Origin: Streptomyces tendae
Lineage (GTDB): Bacteria; Actinomycetota; Actinomycetes; Streptomycetales; Streptomycetaceae
Direction: 5' to 3'
Assembly (NCBI RefSeq): GCF_008632955.1
Contig: NZ_CP043959.1
Coordinates: forward strand, 3,162,001-3,226,000
Length of the DNA: 64,000 nt
Part shown: one piece after another, positions 11,486 to 20,249 of the stretch
Layout of the letters: the number at the start of each line of letters is the position of its first letter
How positions within the stretch are numbered: the stretch's first letter is position 1
The notes under the pieces: generated by a model
The model's input: the letters and a program-made list of their open reading frames with translations, nothing else
Database searches by the model: none
Told to the model about the DNA's origin: nothing
Made by a program: the position numbers and the translations under genes

Positions 11486-11884
11486 ATGCGGGACGCATCA
11501 GGAATGATCACGGTGCCGGGCAGCCGGTCCTTCCACGACACGGTGGAGCGCGTATGCGCCGGGGTGACCTCGGCGGGGTACCACGTGTTCGCTCGGGTCG
11601 ATCATGCCGGGAACGCCGTCGAAGCGGGCATGGACCTGCCCCCGACCGTCCTGGTGCTCTTCGGGAAGCCCGACGTCGGCACCGAGCTGATGCAGGACCG
11701 GCGAACGGCGGGCGTCGATCTGCCGTCCAAGATCCTGGTGTGGGAGGACGAACGGGGCGCCGTGCGGATGACGTACACCTCGGCGCAGTGGCTGGCGGAT
11801 CGTCACGGGCTGGGAGAGGCGGGCACCGCGGCGGCCCGGACACTGGGCCTGGTCGCCGAACGGATCTGCGAACAGGCGGCCTGA
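11486..11884 (+). CDS. DUF302 domain protein
   Basis: A 132-residue protein of the DUF302 family. Features are SFHDTVERVCAGVTSAGYHVFARVDHAGNA, then PPTVLVLFGKPDVGTELMQDRRTAGVDLPSKILVWED, the typical two halves of the domain. The function of the family is unknown; the fold resembles a small alpha/beta sensor domain. TACCGT lies 7 bases before the ATG at 11486 and no ribosome site is present, so the mRNA is probably leaderless. An internal ATG at 11504 is possible. It stands alone between the AraC gene and the convergent GH16 gene. Confidence 0.85.
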   Translation: MRDASGMITVPGSRSFHDTVERVCAGVTSAGYHVFARVDHAGNAVEAGMDLPPTVLVLFGKPDVGTELMQDRRTAGVDLPSKILVWEDERGAVRMTYTSAQWLADRHGLGEAGTAAARTLGLVAERICEQAA

Positions 11885-11967
11885 CGCGCGGTGCGCGACC
11901 GTCCGGGACGCCTCCTGACGCGCACCACCGGCGGCCCGCGGCCGCTCGTACGTCCCGCTCAACGCCC

Positions 11968-12012
11968 ACGGTCCTCGCAACTCCCAGGGATCGCGGGTGT
12001 CGCGAGGACCGT
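11968..12012. terminator. hairpin between convergent genes
   Basis: ACGGTCCTCGC at 11968-11978 pairs perfectly with GCGAGGACCGT at 12002-12012 across a 23-base loop. It lies between the DUF302 gene (plus) and the GH16 gene (minus) and could end transcription from both sides. Confidence 0.65.
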
Positions 12013-12083
12013 CAGAACCCGAGGTTGCGTGGGTCCCTCGTGGCCGGCCGCGAGAGCCGGGGTGTGGGGGTGGAGCCTGCGGG

Positions 12084-13048
12084 TCAGGAGGAGGTCAGCA
12101 CCCGCACGTAGTCCACGAGCATCGAGTGGCCGGGTTCGGTGTTCGCGTCGGGGCCGCCGCCGAACGCGTCCGGGAAGCCGCCGCCCATGGCCACGTTGAG
12201 GATGACGAAGAAGCCGTGGTCCGTGGCGTTCGACCAGGTCGTGGCGTCGACCTGGTCCTCCCGGACGGTGTGGAAGGTGTCGTCGTCGAGGGAGAAGCGG
12301 ATCTCCTCCACGTCCGAGGAGCGGTCCCACTCCATCCGGTAGGTGTGGAAGCCGGCCTGACAGGTCGTGCCCTGGCAGGTGGTCTCGCCGCCGATGCCGC
12401 TGGTCTCGTTGCAGGGGCCGCCCGGGGAGGTGCCGCAGTGCATCGTGGCGAACACCGTGTTCATGCCCTGGGTGTTCTCCATGATGTCCAGCTCTCCGAC
12501 GGCGGGCCAGTTCCAGTAGTCGCCCCGGTAGGGGGCGCCGAGCATCCAGAACGCGGGCCAGTAGCCCTTGGCGGCGTCACCGGTGACGTTCGGCACCTGG
12601 ATGCGGGCCTCGACCCGCAGCGTGCCGCCGGCCGGGGGCTGGAAGTCGTCGCGGTTGGTCTCGACGCGCCCCGACGTCCAGGTGCCGGCGCCGTCGCGGC
12701 GCGGGGTGATGCGGAGGTTGCCGCTGCCGTCGAGCGAGACGTTGTCCGGGCTGGACGTCATCGTCTCGATCTCGCCGGTGCCCCAGTTGGCGGGGCCGCC
12801 CGGGTAGCCGGTGCCGGTCGCGTACCGCCAGTTGCCCGTGTCGACGCCACTGCCCTCGGGGCCCTCGAAGTCGTCGGCGAAGACCTGGGTCCAGCCCGAC
12901 GGCGGGGGCGGCACGGAGGCGCCGGCGGAGGGACCGGTGAGGGTGACGGCGCCCGCCCCGAGCACCAGCGCGCCGGCGACGGCGACCAGCGTGCGGCGCA
13001 GACGCCGGCGTTTGTGGGGGGCCGGGCGGTGCCGGAGGTGACGGTCAT
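12084..13048 (-). CDS. secreted GH16 endo-beta-glucanase, with a one-base break in the signal peptide
   Basis: A glycoside hydrolase family 16 enzyme with the catalytic motif ELDIME (nucleophile and acid/base Glu) in AVGELDIMENTQG. Such enzymes cleave beta-1,3 or mixed-linked glucans. The mature part begins near SGWTQVFADDFEGPEG. The signal peptide (HKRRRLRRTLVAVAGALVLGAGA) is not in frame with any good start. The ATG at 13048, with AGAGG 8 bases before it, is one base out of frame, and the shift falls in the run of six G at 13016-13021. One more base restores a 321-residue protein starting MTVTSGTARP. An in-frame GTG at 13133 exists but lies beyond the palindrome at 13112-13127, so it is an unlikely start. 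Confidence 0.82.
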
Positions 13049-13111
13049 GGGGGGAACCTCTCGGTGCGGAGTGCTGTGGGGGGTCCGTGCTCCGAGCGCC
13101 CCGAACCGCTT

Positions 13112-13127
13112 GTGAGAGCGCTCTCAC
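13112..13127. promoter_or_regulatory. perfect 16-bp palindrome, LacI/CebR-type operator upstream of the GH16 gene
   Basis: GTGAGAGCGCTCTCAC lies 64 bases upstream of the GH16 ATG. The core GAGAGCGCTCTC matches the palindrome before the LacI gene at 62434 (62364-62379), and the layout resembles the published CebR/CelR operator TGGGAGCGCTCCCA. It is likely an operator for a LacI-family regulator of beta-glucan use. Confidence 0.7.
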
Positions 13128-13600
13128 GGTCACGCCAATGTGCTCCGGGGCCTCTCCGGCGTCAAGAGGTGTATCCCGAAAAGAGCGTGCCCTGTGCGGG
13201 AGTTCACCTCTCGAATGCGCGCGAATGGGGGAACTGGGCCGGGCGGCGCGCCCCCCTGGTGGCAGGGAGCCGAACTCGCGGGTGCGTACAACGCGTGGTG
13301 TCCGGGAGCCGAACTCCCGGGCGGCCTCTCGGGGCGGGGCGTCCCGGCAGCACGAGGGGGTGGGCCCCTCGCCCTCACCGGTGAGAGGGAGGTCGGGAGT
13401 TCCGGGCGGGGAGCGGTGGGGCGGCGGGCGTCTTCCCGCGGGTGTGGGGTGGTGGGGGCCGGGTGCGCGGCTCCCCGCGTCCCTTTTGGGCGACGAGTGC
13501 TGCGTTTCCTCCGCGGTGAGGGCCGCGCTTGTCGTGACGCGAGGGGTCGGTGGGACCCGCGTAGGGTCGGGAGGGACCGGGGCTGCGGAAAGGTGTGGAT
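13128..13600. other. non-coding region between GH16 and GH4 genes, with a reversed copy of the 18-kb repeat element
   Basis: No convincing gene is present. At about 13446-13494 the minus strand reads like the element at 18051-18322: a run CCCAAAAGGGACGCGGGGA, then GCGCACCCGG and a C-rich stretch. GAGCCGAACTC is repeated twice, about 44 bases apart, near 13268 and 13312. The GH4 ribosome site GGAAAGG is at the right end. Confidence 0.55.
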
Positions 13601-14938
13601 GTGAGGCTGACGATTCTCGGTGGCGGTGGCTTCCGTGTACCGCTGGTGTACGGGGCGCTGCTCGCGGACCACGCCGAGGGCCGGGTCACCCGGGTCGTCC
13701 TGCACGACGTGGACGCCGGCCGGCTGCGCGCGATCGCCCGCGTGCTGGCCGAGCAGGCGGCCGACGTGCCCGACGCCCCCGAGGTGACCACGACCACCGA
13801 CCTCGACGAGGCCCTGCGCGGCGCGGACTTCGTCTTCTCCGCGATCCGCGTGGGCGGCCTGGAGGGCAGGGCGCACGACGAACGGGTCGCCCTCGCCGAA
13901 GGGGTGCTGGGACAGGAGACGGTCGGCGCGGGCGGCATCGCCTACGGTCTGCGCACGGTCCCCGTCGCCGTCGACATCGCCCGCCGGGTGGCCCGCCTCG
14001 CCCCCGACGCCTGGGTCATCAACTTCACCAACCCGGCGGGTCTGGTCACCGAGGCCATGTCCCGTCACCTCGGCGACCGCGTCATCGGCATCTGCGACTC
14101 ACCCGTCGGCCTCGGCCGCCGCATCGCCCGGGTGCTCGGCGCGCGTCCGCAGGAGGCGTGGATCGACTACGTCGGCCTCAACCACCTCGGCTGGGTGCGC
14201 GGTCTGCGAGTGGCGGGCCGGGACCAACTGCCGCGCCTGCTCGGCGACTCCGCCCTGCTCGGCTCGTTCGAGGAAGGCCGGCTCTTCGGCGCCGACTGGC
14301 TGCGCTCCCTGGGCGCCGTCCCCAACGAGTACCTGCACTACTACTACTTCAACCGCGAGGCCGTGCGGGCGTACCGGCAGGCGCGTCGGACCCGCGGCGC
14401 CTTCCTGCGTGACCAGCAGGAGAGCTTCTACGCCGGGACCGGCGATCCGGACGTCTCCGCCCTGGACCTGTGGGACCGCACCCGCGCCGAGCGCGAGGCC
14501 ACCTACATGAGCGAGAACCGGGAGGCCGCGGGCGCGGGCGAACGTGAGGCGGACGACCTGTCCGGCGGCTACGAGAAGGTGGCGCTCGCGCTGATGCGGG
14601 CGATCGCCCGGGACGAGCGCACCACCCTGATCCTCAACGTCCGCAACGGAAGCACGCTGTCGCCGCTGGACGCGGAGGCCGTGATCGAGGTGCCCTGCCT
14701 GGTGGACGCGGGCGGCGCGCACCCCGTCTCCGTCGATCCGCTGCCCGACCACGCCACCGGACTGGTGTGCGCCGTCAAGGCCGTGGAACGGGAGGTGCTG
14801 GAGGCCGCCCGGTCCGGGTCCCGCGCCACGGCGGTCAAGGCGTTCGCCCTGCATCCGCTGGTGGATTCCGTGAGCGTGGCGCGCCGGCTCGTCGACGGCT
14901 ACACCGCCGTCCATCCGGGACTCGCCTACCTCGGCTGA
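13601..14938 (+). CDS. 6-phospho-beta-glucosidase, glycoside hydrolase family 4
   Basis: A 445-residue GH4 enzyme. These hydrolyse phosphorylated beta-glucosides by a redox mechanism that uses NAD and a divalent metal. Visible are the N-terminal dinucleotide motif LTILGGGGFRVP, NFTNPAG, GICDSP with the metal-binding Cys, and LNHLGW with the metal-binding His. GTG at 13601 is preferred because GGAAAGG is 7 bases upstream; GTG at 13595, two codons earlier, is the alternative. It is divergent from the GH16 beta-glucanase, so the two may act in sequence on beta-glucans. No PTS permease is present nearby, so the source of a phosphorylated substrate is unclear. Confidence 0.9.
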   Translation: MRLTILGGGGFRVPLVYGALLADHAEGRVTRVVLHDVDAGRLRAIARVLAEQAADVPDAPEVTTTTDLDEALRGADFVFSAIRVGGLEGRAHDERVALAEGVLGQETVGAGGIAYGLRTVPVAVDIARRVARLAPDAWVINFTNPAGLVTEAMSRHLGDRVIGICDSPVGLGRRIARVLGARPQEAWIDYVGLNHLGWVRGLRVAGRDQLPRLLGDSALLGSFEEGRLFGADWLRSLGAVPNEYLHYYYFNREAVRAYRQARRTRGAFLRDQQESFYAGTGDPDVSALDLWDRTRAEREATYMSENREAAGAGEREADDLSGGYEKVALALMRAIARDERTTLILNVRNGSTLSPLDAEAVIEVPCLVDAGGAHPVSVDPLPDHATGLVCAVKAVEREVLEAARSGSRATAVKAFALHPLVDSVSVARRLVDGYTAVHPGLAYLG

Positions 14939-15147
14939 CGTGGGGGAGACGGGCTTCGGGCCGGCCGGTCGCCCCCCGTGACAGCGGCCGACCGACCCGA
15001 GCTCCCCCCGGTCCCCCGTGCTCCCCCCGGCGGCTTCCCCAGTCGCCGTTCACCATCAAGAGCACGCAGACCGGGGCCTGATACACCCTGGCGGAGATAT
15101 TTTTCGGGGAACTTCCCGGAGCGCCCGCGCCCGCGCTCGCTGCCCGG

Positions 15148-16281
15148 CTACGGCAGCGCGCCGGACGCCGTCCTCGGCTCTGCCGGTGCCGCGGGGGCCG
15201 GCAGGGCGTCCAGTGTGCCCGGGACCGCGGACGATCCGGTCCGCTGCCGGGGCACCGTCACGGACAGCAGCGGACGCGGACCCGACACCACCGTGTAGTC
15301 GTGGCCCAGGAACGGCGGGGCGATCTCGCCCGGGTCGTCACCGAGCGCCAGCCGCACCGCCGCCCAGGGCACGTTCACGCCGCACAGGGACAGCTGGTGC
15401 ACGCCGCCCGCCGGACGGGTGTTGACGTCCATCAGCACCGGACGGTCACCCAGCATCCGGAACTGGATGTTGGACAGGTGGTGCAGCCCGAAGCCCTCCG
15501 CGATCCGCCGGGCCGGCTCCAGCCACCGCTCGTGCAGCGTGAAGCCCCGGCGCCGCCCGTTCTTGGTGCGGCCGACGGCCAGCCGGACGCGGTTGTCCGG
15601 GCCGGTCAGACAGTCCACCGACACCTCGGGCTGCTCCAGGCGCGGCATCACCAGCCAGTCGACCGGCTCCTCGGCCCGCCGCAGGGCCTCCAGCGCCAGG
15701 TCGAGCGGCACCTGGGGGCTGGGGAAGCCGTTCAGCTGGGCGAGCGAGAAGGGCTCGCGGGTGATCACCCGGAAACCGACCCCGCCCGCGCCTGCCGCGG
15801 GCTTGAAGCAGGCCCGGTAACCGAGACGCTCCAACTCCTCCACCGCAACGACGAGTTCGTCGGCGTCACGGACCCGGCACCACGGTGGCACCGGCACGCC
15901 GATCGCCTCGACCGCCTGGTAGGCGACCACCTTGTCCTCGAACACGGCGACCGCCTGGGGCGGCGGTGCCAGCAGCGCCGTGCCGGCCGCCTCGAACTCG
16001 GCGCGGTGCGCGACGACGGCCGCCTGATGCAGCCGGGGCACGAACACGTCGATGCCGCGCCGCTCGCACTGGGTGAGCGCGTACTCGACGTACGCCGCCG
16101 GGGACAGGCCCTCCGGCTCCAGCTCGGCGGTGTCGGCCGCGGCGAGCACGGGGGAGTCGGGGTCACCGTGGGTGGCATGGATCTCGACGGCCCGGTCGTC
16201 GGGATTTCTCCGCAGCTGATCCATGAAGAACACGTTCTCCGCGTACGTGCGGTTGAGCCAGACGCGTACGCGAGAGACCAT
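15148..16281 (-). CDS. ATP-grasp domain protein
   Basis: A 377-residue protein with ATP-grasp features: a lysine segment CFKPAAGAGGVGFRVI in the middle and VLMDVNTRPAGGVHQ near the C-terminus, where the Asp and Asn would bind metal. Members join a carboxylate to an amine or thiol with ATP. The substrate is unknown. ATG at 16281 has AAAGGCGG 5-6 bases upstream and starts MVSRVRVWLNRTYAENVFF; the frame extends to 16335 but without a better ribosome site. The metallophosphoesterase gene is divergent from it, 237 bases away. The last 25 residues are alanine/proline-rich. Confidence 0.85.
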   Translation of the reverse strand: MVSRVRVWLNRTYAENVFFMDQLRRNPDDRAVEIHATHGDPDSPVLAAADTAELEPEGLSPAAYVEYALTQCERRGIDVFVPRLHQAAVVAHRAEFEAAGTALLAPPPQAVAVFEDKVVAYQAVEAIGVPVPPWCRVRDADELVVAVEELERLGYRACFKPAAGAGGVGFRVITREPFSLAQLNGFPSPQVPLDLALEALRRAEEPVDWLVMPRLEQPEVSVDCLTGPDNRVRLAVGRTKNGRRRGFTLHERWLEPARRIAEGFGLHHLSNIQFRMLGDRPVLMDVNTRPAGGVHQLSLCGVNVPWAAVRLALGDDPGEIAPPFLGHDYTVVSGPRPLLSVTVPRQRTGSSAVPGTLDALPAPAAPAEPRTASGALP

Positions 16282-16518
16282 GCGGGCCGCCTTTCGGGGT
16301 GTGCGGGCAGGGGGGAGCGGCCCGTGCCCGGGCATGACGTAGGGAGGGTCACCGAACCGCCGTTCGCGAGGGACGTGTCCATGGCGGTGGTGTCGGGCAG
16401 ATCATACGACCTGGACGGTGCGTCCTGATACCACGTACGGCGGCCGGTGCGCGGTTGTTCCGGCGGGGCGGATGTGATCTCGTGGTCGAGGTCCGGCGGC
16501 TGCTGAAAGGGCGACGTG

Positions 16519-17372
16519 ATGGCGACGGGTGGTGGCGGCGCACAGGTGTGGGCCATCAGCGATCTGCACATCGGCTATGCCGAGAACCGCGACCTGGTCG
16601 AGGGGATGCGGCCCGGGTCCGACGAGGACTGGCTGCTGGTGGCCGGTGACGTGGCGGAGACCGTCGAGGACGTCCGCTGGGCGCTCAAGACCCTCGCCGG
16701 GCGCTTCGCCCGCGTGATCTGGACACCCGGCAACCACGAGTTGTGGACCCACCCGAGTGACGCGGTCACGCTGCGCGGCGCCGCCCGCTACGACCATCTG
16801 GTCCAGCAGTGCCGTGAGCTCGGGGTCGTCACGCCCGAGGACCCGTACCCGGTGTGGGAGGGGCCCGGCGGGCCGGTGGCCGTCGCCCCCCTCTTCCTGC
16901 TGTACGACTACACGTTCCTGCCGCCCGGGTGCACCACCAAGGAGGAGGGGCTGGAGTACGCGCACGGCACCGGGGTGGTCTGCACCGACGAGCACCTGCT
17001 GCACCCCGACCCGTACCCGAGCCGCGAGGAGTGGTGCCGGGCCCGGGTCGCCGAGACCGAACGGCGGCTCGCGGAACTCCCGGACGGTCTGCCCCTGATC
17101 CCCGTCACCCACTGGCCGCTGCACCGCCATCCGACCGAGGTGCTGTGGTACCCGGAGTTCGCCATGTGGTGCGGCACCGTGCTGACCGACGACTGGCACC
17201 GCAGGTACCCCGTGCACACGGCCGTCTACGGCCATCTGCACATCCCCCGGACGACCTCGCAGGACGGCGTCCGCTTCGAGGAGGTCTCGGTGGGCTACCC
17301 GCGTGAGTGGCGCAAACGGCAGGAGCCGCCGGGCGGCTGCGCCGGATCCTGCCACGGGGGCGCGCCCGGTGA
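16519..17372 (+). pseudogene. metallophosphoesterase, one-base deletion near the 3' end
   Basis: A calcineurin-like metallophosphoesterase with the metal-site motifs ISDLHIGY (D-x-H) near residue 15, VAGDVAE, TPGNHELW (GNHE), THWPLHRH and YGHLHIPR (GHxH). The conserved end ..YPREWRKRQEPPG is followed by a frame change at GGG 17331-17333. One more G gives RLRRILPRGRAR and then a stop at 17370-17372, which overlaps the GTG of the next gene in GTGA. That is a normal 284-residue protein coupled to the PPTase. Unrepaired, the frame would run to 17574 through the PPTase gene. GTG at 16516 is an alternative start; GAAAGG lies just upstream. Confidence 0.83.
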
Positions 17373-18027
17373 TCGACGAACTGCTCCCGCCGACGGCGGC
17401 CGTCGTCGAGGCCTACGGGGACGAGGGCATCGACGCCCCGCTGTTCCCCGAGGAGGAGGCGCTGATCACCCGGGCGGTCCCCAAGCGCCGCAGCGAGTTC
17501 ACCGCCGTACGGTCCTGCGCCCGCCGCGCGATGGAGAAGCTCGGCGTGCCGGCGCTGGCCGTGGTCTCCGGTGACCGGGGCGCACCCGTCTGGCCCGACG
17601 GGCTGATCGGCAGCATGACCCACTGCGAGGGCTACTGCGCCGCCGCGCTGGTACGCGCCGGCGACCTGGCGTCCGTCGGCATCGACGCGGAGGCCCACGG
17701 CCCGCTGCCCGAGGGCGTGCTGGCGACGGTGTCCCTGCCCAGGAGGCGCAGCGAATCGCACGCCTGACCGCGCAGCGACCGGACGTGCACTGGGACAGGC
17801 TGCTGTTCAGCGCCAAGGAGTCCGTCTACAAGGCGTGGTTCCCGCTCACCGGCAAGTGGCTGGACTTCTCGGAGGCGGACATCACGATCCACCTCGACGG
17901 CACCTTCCACGCGGCGCTCCTGGTCCCCGGCCCCGTGGTCTCAGGCCGCCGCCTGACCCACTTCACCGGCCACTGGACCACCCAGCCCTCCCTCCTGGCC
18001 ACGGCGGTACCCGTCCCCCACACATGA
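17369..18027 (+). pseudogene. Sfp-type 4'-phosphopantetheinyl transferase, one-base deletion in the middle
   Basis: The enzyme transfers phosphopantetheine from CoA to carrier proteins of polyketide and peptide synthases. The first part runs VIDELLPPTAAVVEAYGD to SVGIDAEAHGPLPEGVLATVSLP, with the metal-binding Asp and Glu. The second, in another frame, is DVHWDRLLFSAKESVYKAWFPLTG, with the typical SAKESVYK motif. A G is missing after 17740; restoring it joins the parts as LPEEAQRIARLTAQRPDVHWD and gives 219 residues. The start GTG at 17369 overlaps the metallophosphoesterase stop. Because both coupled genes are broken by a single base with no other decay, a sequence error is likely. Confidence 0.85.
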
Positions 18028-18050
18028 CCACCGGCCCCACAGCGCCCCGA

Positions 18051-18322
18051 AAGGGGCGCGGGGAACTGCGCGCCCAGCCCCACGGCCCCGCAGCCGCGGA
18101 CAACCTCCGCCCGTCGAGGGCCGCCCCACACCGGTCACATGCCACACGCCGTGTGGACGAACACCCCAAGGGGCGCGGGGAACTGCGCGCCCAGCCCCCA
18201 CGGCCCCGCAGCCGCGGACAACCCCTGCCCTTCGAGGGCCGCCCCGCACCGGTCACGTCTCACACGCCGTGTGGACGAACCCCCCAAGGTGCGCGGGGAA
18301 CTGCGCACCCAACCCCCACCAC
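18051..18322. repeat. two and a half tandem copies of a ~117-bp GC-rich repeat
   Basis: The block AAGGGGCGCGGGGAACTGCG recurs with a period of 117-118 bp (GGGGAACTGCG near 18060, 18177 and 18295). Each full unit also carries GCAGCCGCGGACAACC, GAGGGCCGCCCC, CACCGGTCAC and ACGCCGTGTGGACGAAC. The third copy is cut short. CCCC/GGGG arms flanking CAAG or CGAAA in each unit could fold as a stem. Elements of this kind recur between genes in Streptomyces; a reversed partial copy lies near 13446-13494. It separates the PPTase gene from the convergent small gene at 18395. Confidence 0.8.
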
Positions 18323-18394
18323 CCGCACCCGCCCGGCCCCCAGGGCCACCCCGGGCGCACCGCCCCACGAAAAAGCGTGCCGCCAGGGCGGCGC

Positions 18395-18634
18395 CTACCC
18401 CTCGGGACACCACTCCCGCACCATCCGGAAGAACGACTCCTCGTTCCCCGCCCACCCCGCCCGTTCCAGCGCCACCTCCGCCTCCGCGAGGACGGAAGGC
18501 GGCACGACCGGCAGCACCGCAGGCCCCGGCGGCGCGGGCCGGCCCTCGTCGAAGGCGGCCCGCACCGTGTGCAGCAGTCTGAGATAGGCCTGGACGGCGG
18601 TGCGCTCGCGGTCGGTCAGTACGGCGGTGGGCAT
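18395..18634 (-). CDS. small protein of unknown function next to an ImmA/XRE pair
   Basis: A 79-residue protein starting MPTAVLTDRERTAVQAYLRLL and ending ESFFRMVREWCPEG. The ATG at 18634 has GGGGAGAG about 9 bases upstream. I do not recognise the family. The N-terminal half looks helical; there is no signal peptide or membrane segment. It lies 173 bases downstream of the ImmA-like peptidase gene on the same strand and may belong to the same transcript. Confidence 0.6.
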   Translation of the reverse strand: MPTAVLTDRERTAVQAYLRLLHTVRAAFDEGRPAPPGPAVLPVVPPSVLAEAEVALERAGWAGNEESFFRMVREWCPEG

Positions 18635-18807
18635 CGCTCGGCTCTCCCCGTGTCGTGGTCGTCGGTCCCCACGCCCCGGCACAAACAGGGGCGCACCACC
18701 AGCTTGCCGCCCACCACTGACAATCACCCCGAGCCGTAGCTCCGTTGCCCCGCACGCAGGCACCGCAGGCACCGCCGCCCGCCCGCCCGCGACCCGTCCG
18801 GAGAACC

Positions 18808-19362
18808 TCAGTTCTGCGGCCCAGGTACCGAGCGAAGCCCCGATCCGCCCGCGAGGTGATCCCGCTGCACCGGCCCCCGCAGCGAGGAACCGTCCAGCCA
18901 CGTACGGCACTTGCTGGCGAGCAGCAGACCGAACGCCTCGGCCTCCTTCTCGTCGGCCTGATCGAACCGGGTGCGGGCGGCGACCCTCAGCACGGTCGCC
19001 CGCAGGGCCTCGTCGTCCATGGCCTCACCCCATAAACGGGTGGCGACCTCGGCACCCGCGACATGGTGGCCGCAGTGGCCCGCCTTCATGTGCCACAGCT
19101 CATGACCCAGGATCACCAACTGGTGGCCCGGAGCCGTGCGTTCCTCGACCACCACGAGGTCCTGGTCCGCCATGTCGAGCCACAGCCCGCTCGCGGTCCC
19201 CGGCGGGAAGACGGCGGTGCGGAACAGGACGGGCCGCCCGCGCCGCCGGCTCATCGCCTCGCACAGGGCTGCGTACAGATCGGCGGGCCGCGCCGGGACG
19301 GGAAGCGTCAGCTCCGTGACCAACTCGCCGCACAGGCGGCGCATTTTCCTACCGATGCCCAC
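18808..19362 (-). CDS. ImmA/IrrE-like zinc metallopeptidase
   Basis: A 184-residue protein with the zinc peptidase motif HELWH in LVILGHELWHMKAGHCGHH. Proteins of this type are encoded next to XRE repressors; ImmA and IrrE cleave such regulators, and others act as toxin-like partners. GTG at 19362 is chosen: GGGGAG lies 5 bases upstream and the XRE stop is 13 bases away, giving a tight operon. The protein begins VGIGRKMRRLCGELV. The likely target is the neighbouring XRE protein, but this is inference from gene order. Confidence 0.82.
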   Translation of the reverse strand: MGIGRKMRRLCGELVTELTLPVPARPADLYAALCEAMSRRRGRPVLFRTAVFPPGTASGLWLDMADQDLVVVEERTAPGHQLVILGHELWHMKAGHCGHHVAGAEVATRLWGEAMDDEALRATVLRVAARTRFDQADEKEAEAFGLLLASKCRTWLDGSSLRGPVQRDHLAGGSGLRSVPGPQN

Positions 19363-19375
19363 AGTTCTCCCCGGG

Positions 19376-20026
19376 TCACGACTTGGGCCGCTGGACGCTC
19401 TCCAGGAGCATGTCCAGCCATTCCGCGACCTTGTCGCGGTGCTGGTCGGTGGGCAGCTGCGCGGCCCGCCAGGCAATGCCCCGCACCCCGTGGTCCTGCA
19501 GCAGCCGCTCCAGCGGGTCGTCGGCCGTCGCGGCGGACTCCCGCTCGGCGAGCTTCTGCAGCAGCTCCTGCTCGGTGTGCTGGAGGGCGTTCGCCAACGC
19601 CTCCGGGTCCTCGGCGGTGAGAAAACCGGCGTGCACCCGGAAGAACCGCTGGAGGGCGTCGCAGTGCTCCATGGTGGGCCGCCGGTCGCCGTTGATCAGC
19701 GCGCCGGCCTGTTGCCGGGACATGCCCGCACCGTCGGCGATCTCCTGTTGCGTGTACTTGCGTCCGTTCGGCTTCAGCCGGGTGCGGCGCAGCAGGTCCA
19801 GCCGCTGCAGGAACCGCGCCTGCACATCGGGCTCACCCGCGGGCCTGCCGCTCAGCAGCGCCTTGACCACGGGCTCCGGCACACCGGACGCGACGGACAG
19901 CCGGTCCACGTCGAAGACCTCGGTGTGCGCCACGCCGAGCCGGTCGGCGAGTGCGGTGACGCGGGCGACGACGGCCGGCAGCGCGTTCGTCGGCGCGGTG
20001 CCCGGTCCCTCGAAGCCACCCGTCAC
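19376..20026 (-). CDS. XRE family helix-turn-helix regulator
   Basis: A 216-residue protein with a helix-turn-helix in KYTQQEIADGAGMSRQQAGALINGDRRP, followed by a helical C-terminal part rich in Glu and Leu. GTG at 20026 has AGGAG 8 bases upstream and gives VTGGFEGPGTAPTN; the frame extends to 20128 without a better start. It is followed at 13 bases by the ImmA-like peptidase gene. It probably represses its own promoter and perhaps the divergent gene at 20250, through the 32-bp palindrome at 20147-20178. Confidence 0.85.
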   Translation of the reverse strand: MTGGFEGPGTAPTNALPAVVARVTALADRLGVAHTEVFDVDRLSVASGVPEPVVKALLSGRPAGEPDVQARFLQRLDLLRRTRLKPNGRKYTQQEIADGAGMSRQQAGALINGDRRPTMEHCDALQRFFRVHAGFLTAEDPEALANALQHTEQELLQKLAERESAATADDPLERLLQDHGVRGIAWRAAQLPTDQHRDKVAEWLDMLLESVQRPKS

Positions 20027-20146
20027 CGAAAGATCTCCTACGTCTCTCACAGGCTTCTCACAAGCGATTGCCGTGAACTTCACGGAGACTAGCCGGTGTT
20101 TCGAACTCCCATCCAGGTGTCGCCACAACTGTGGCCAATTTCGGCC

Positions 20147-20178
20147 GTCAACCGTCGTGGAATGCCACGATAGTTGAC
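20147..20178. promoter_or_regulatory. 32-bp imperfect palindrome, probable operator between the XRE and MmyB-like genes
   Basis: The outer arms GTCAAC (20147-20152) and GTTGAC (20173-20178) and the inner arms CGTGG (20156-20160) and CCACG (20165-20169) are symmetric about the centre. It sits in the divergent intergenic region and overlaps a -35 box TTGACA (20174-20179) reading to the right. Confidence 0.65.
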
Positions 20179-20203
20179 ACGCCGTGTCCCGGCGCAGCAG
20201 GAT
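20174..20203 (+). promoter_or_regulatory. candidate promoter for the MmyB-like gene
   Basis: TTGACA at 20174-20179 and CAGGAT at 20198-20203 are 18 bases apart, 47 bases before the ATG at 20250. The -35 box is part of the palindrome, so a bound repressor would block it. Confidence 0.5.
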
Positions 20204-20249
20204 CGGGGCGCCGCGTCAGGGCCGCACAGGCAAGAGGGGTGACCTCCCG

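Noticed and set aside
13049..13133. GTG at 13133 as start of the GH16 gene
   Set aside because: It would place the start upstream of a perfect operator-like palindrome and translate it; the ATG at 13048 has a ribosome site and needs one missing base.
17372..17574. long C-terminal extension of the metallophosphoesterase
   Set aside because: Repairing one base gives a stop that overlaps the next gene start; the extension is an out-of-frame reading of the PPTase gene.
18051..18322. CRISPR array
   Set aside because: The repeats are about 117 bp with conserved content between them rather than unique spacers, and no cas genes are near.
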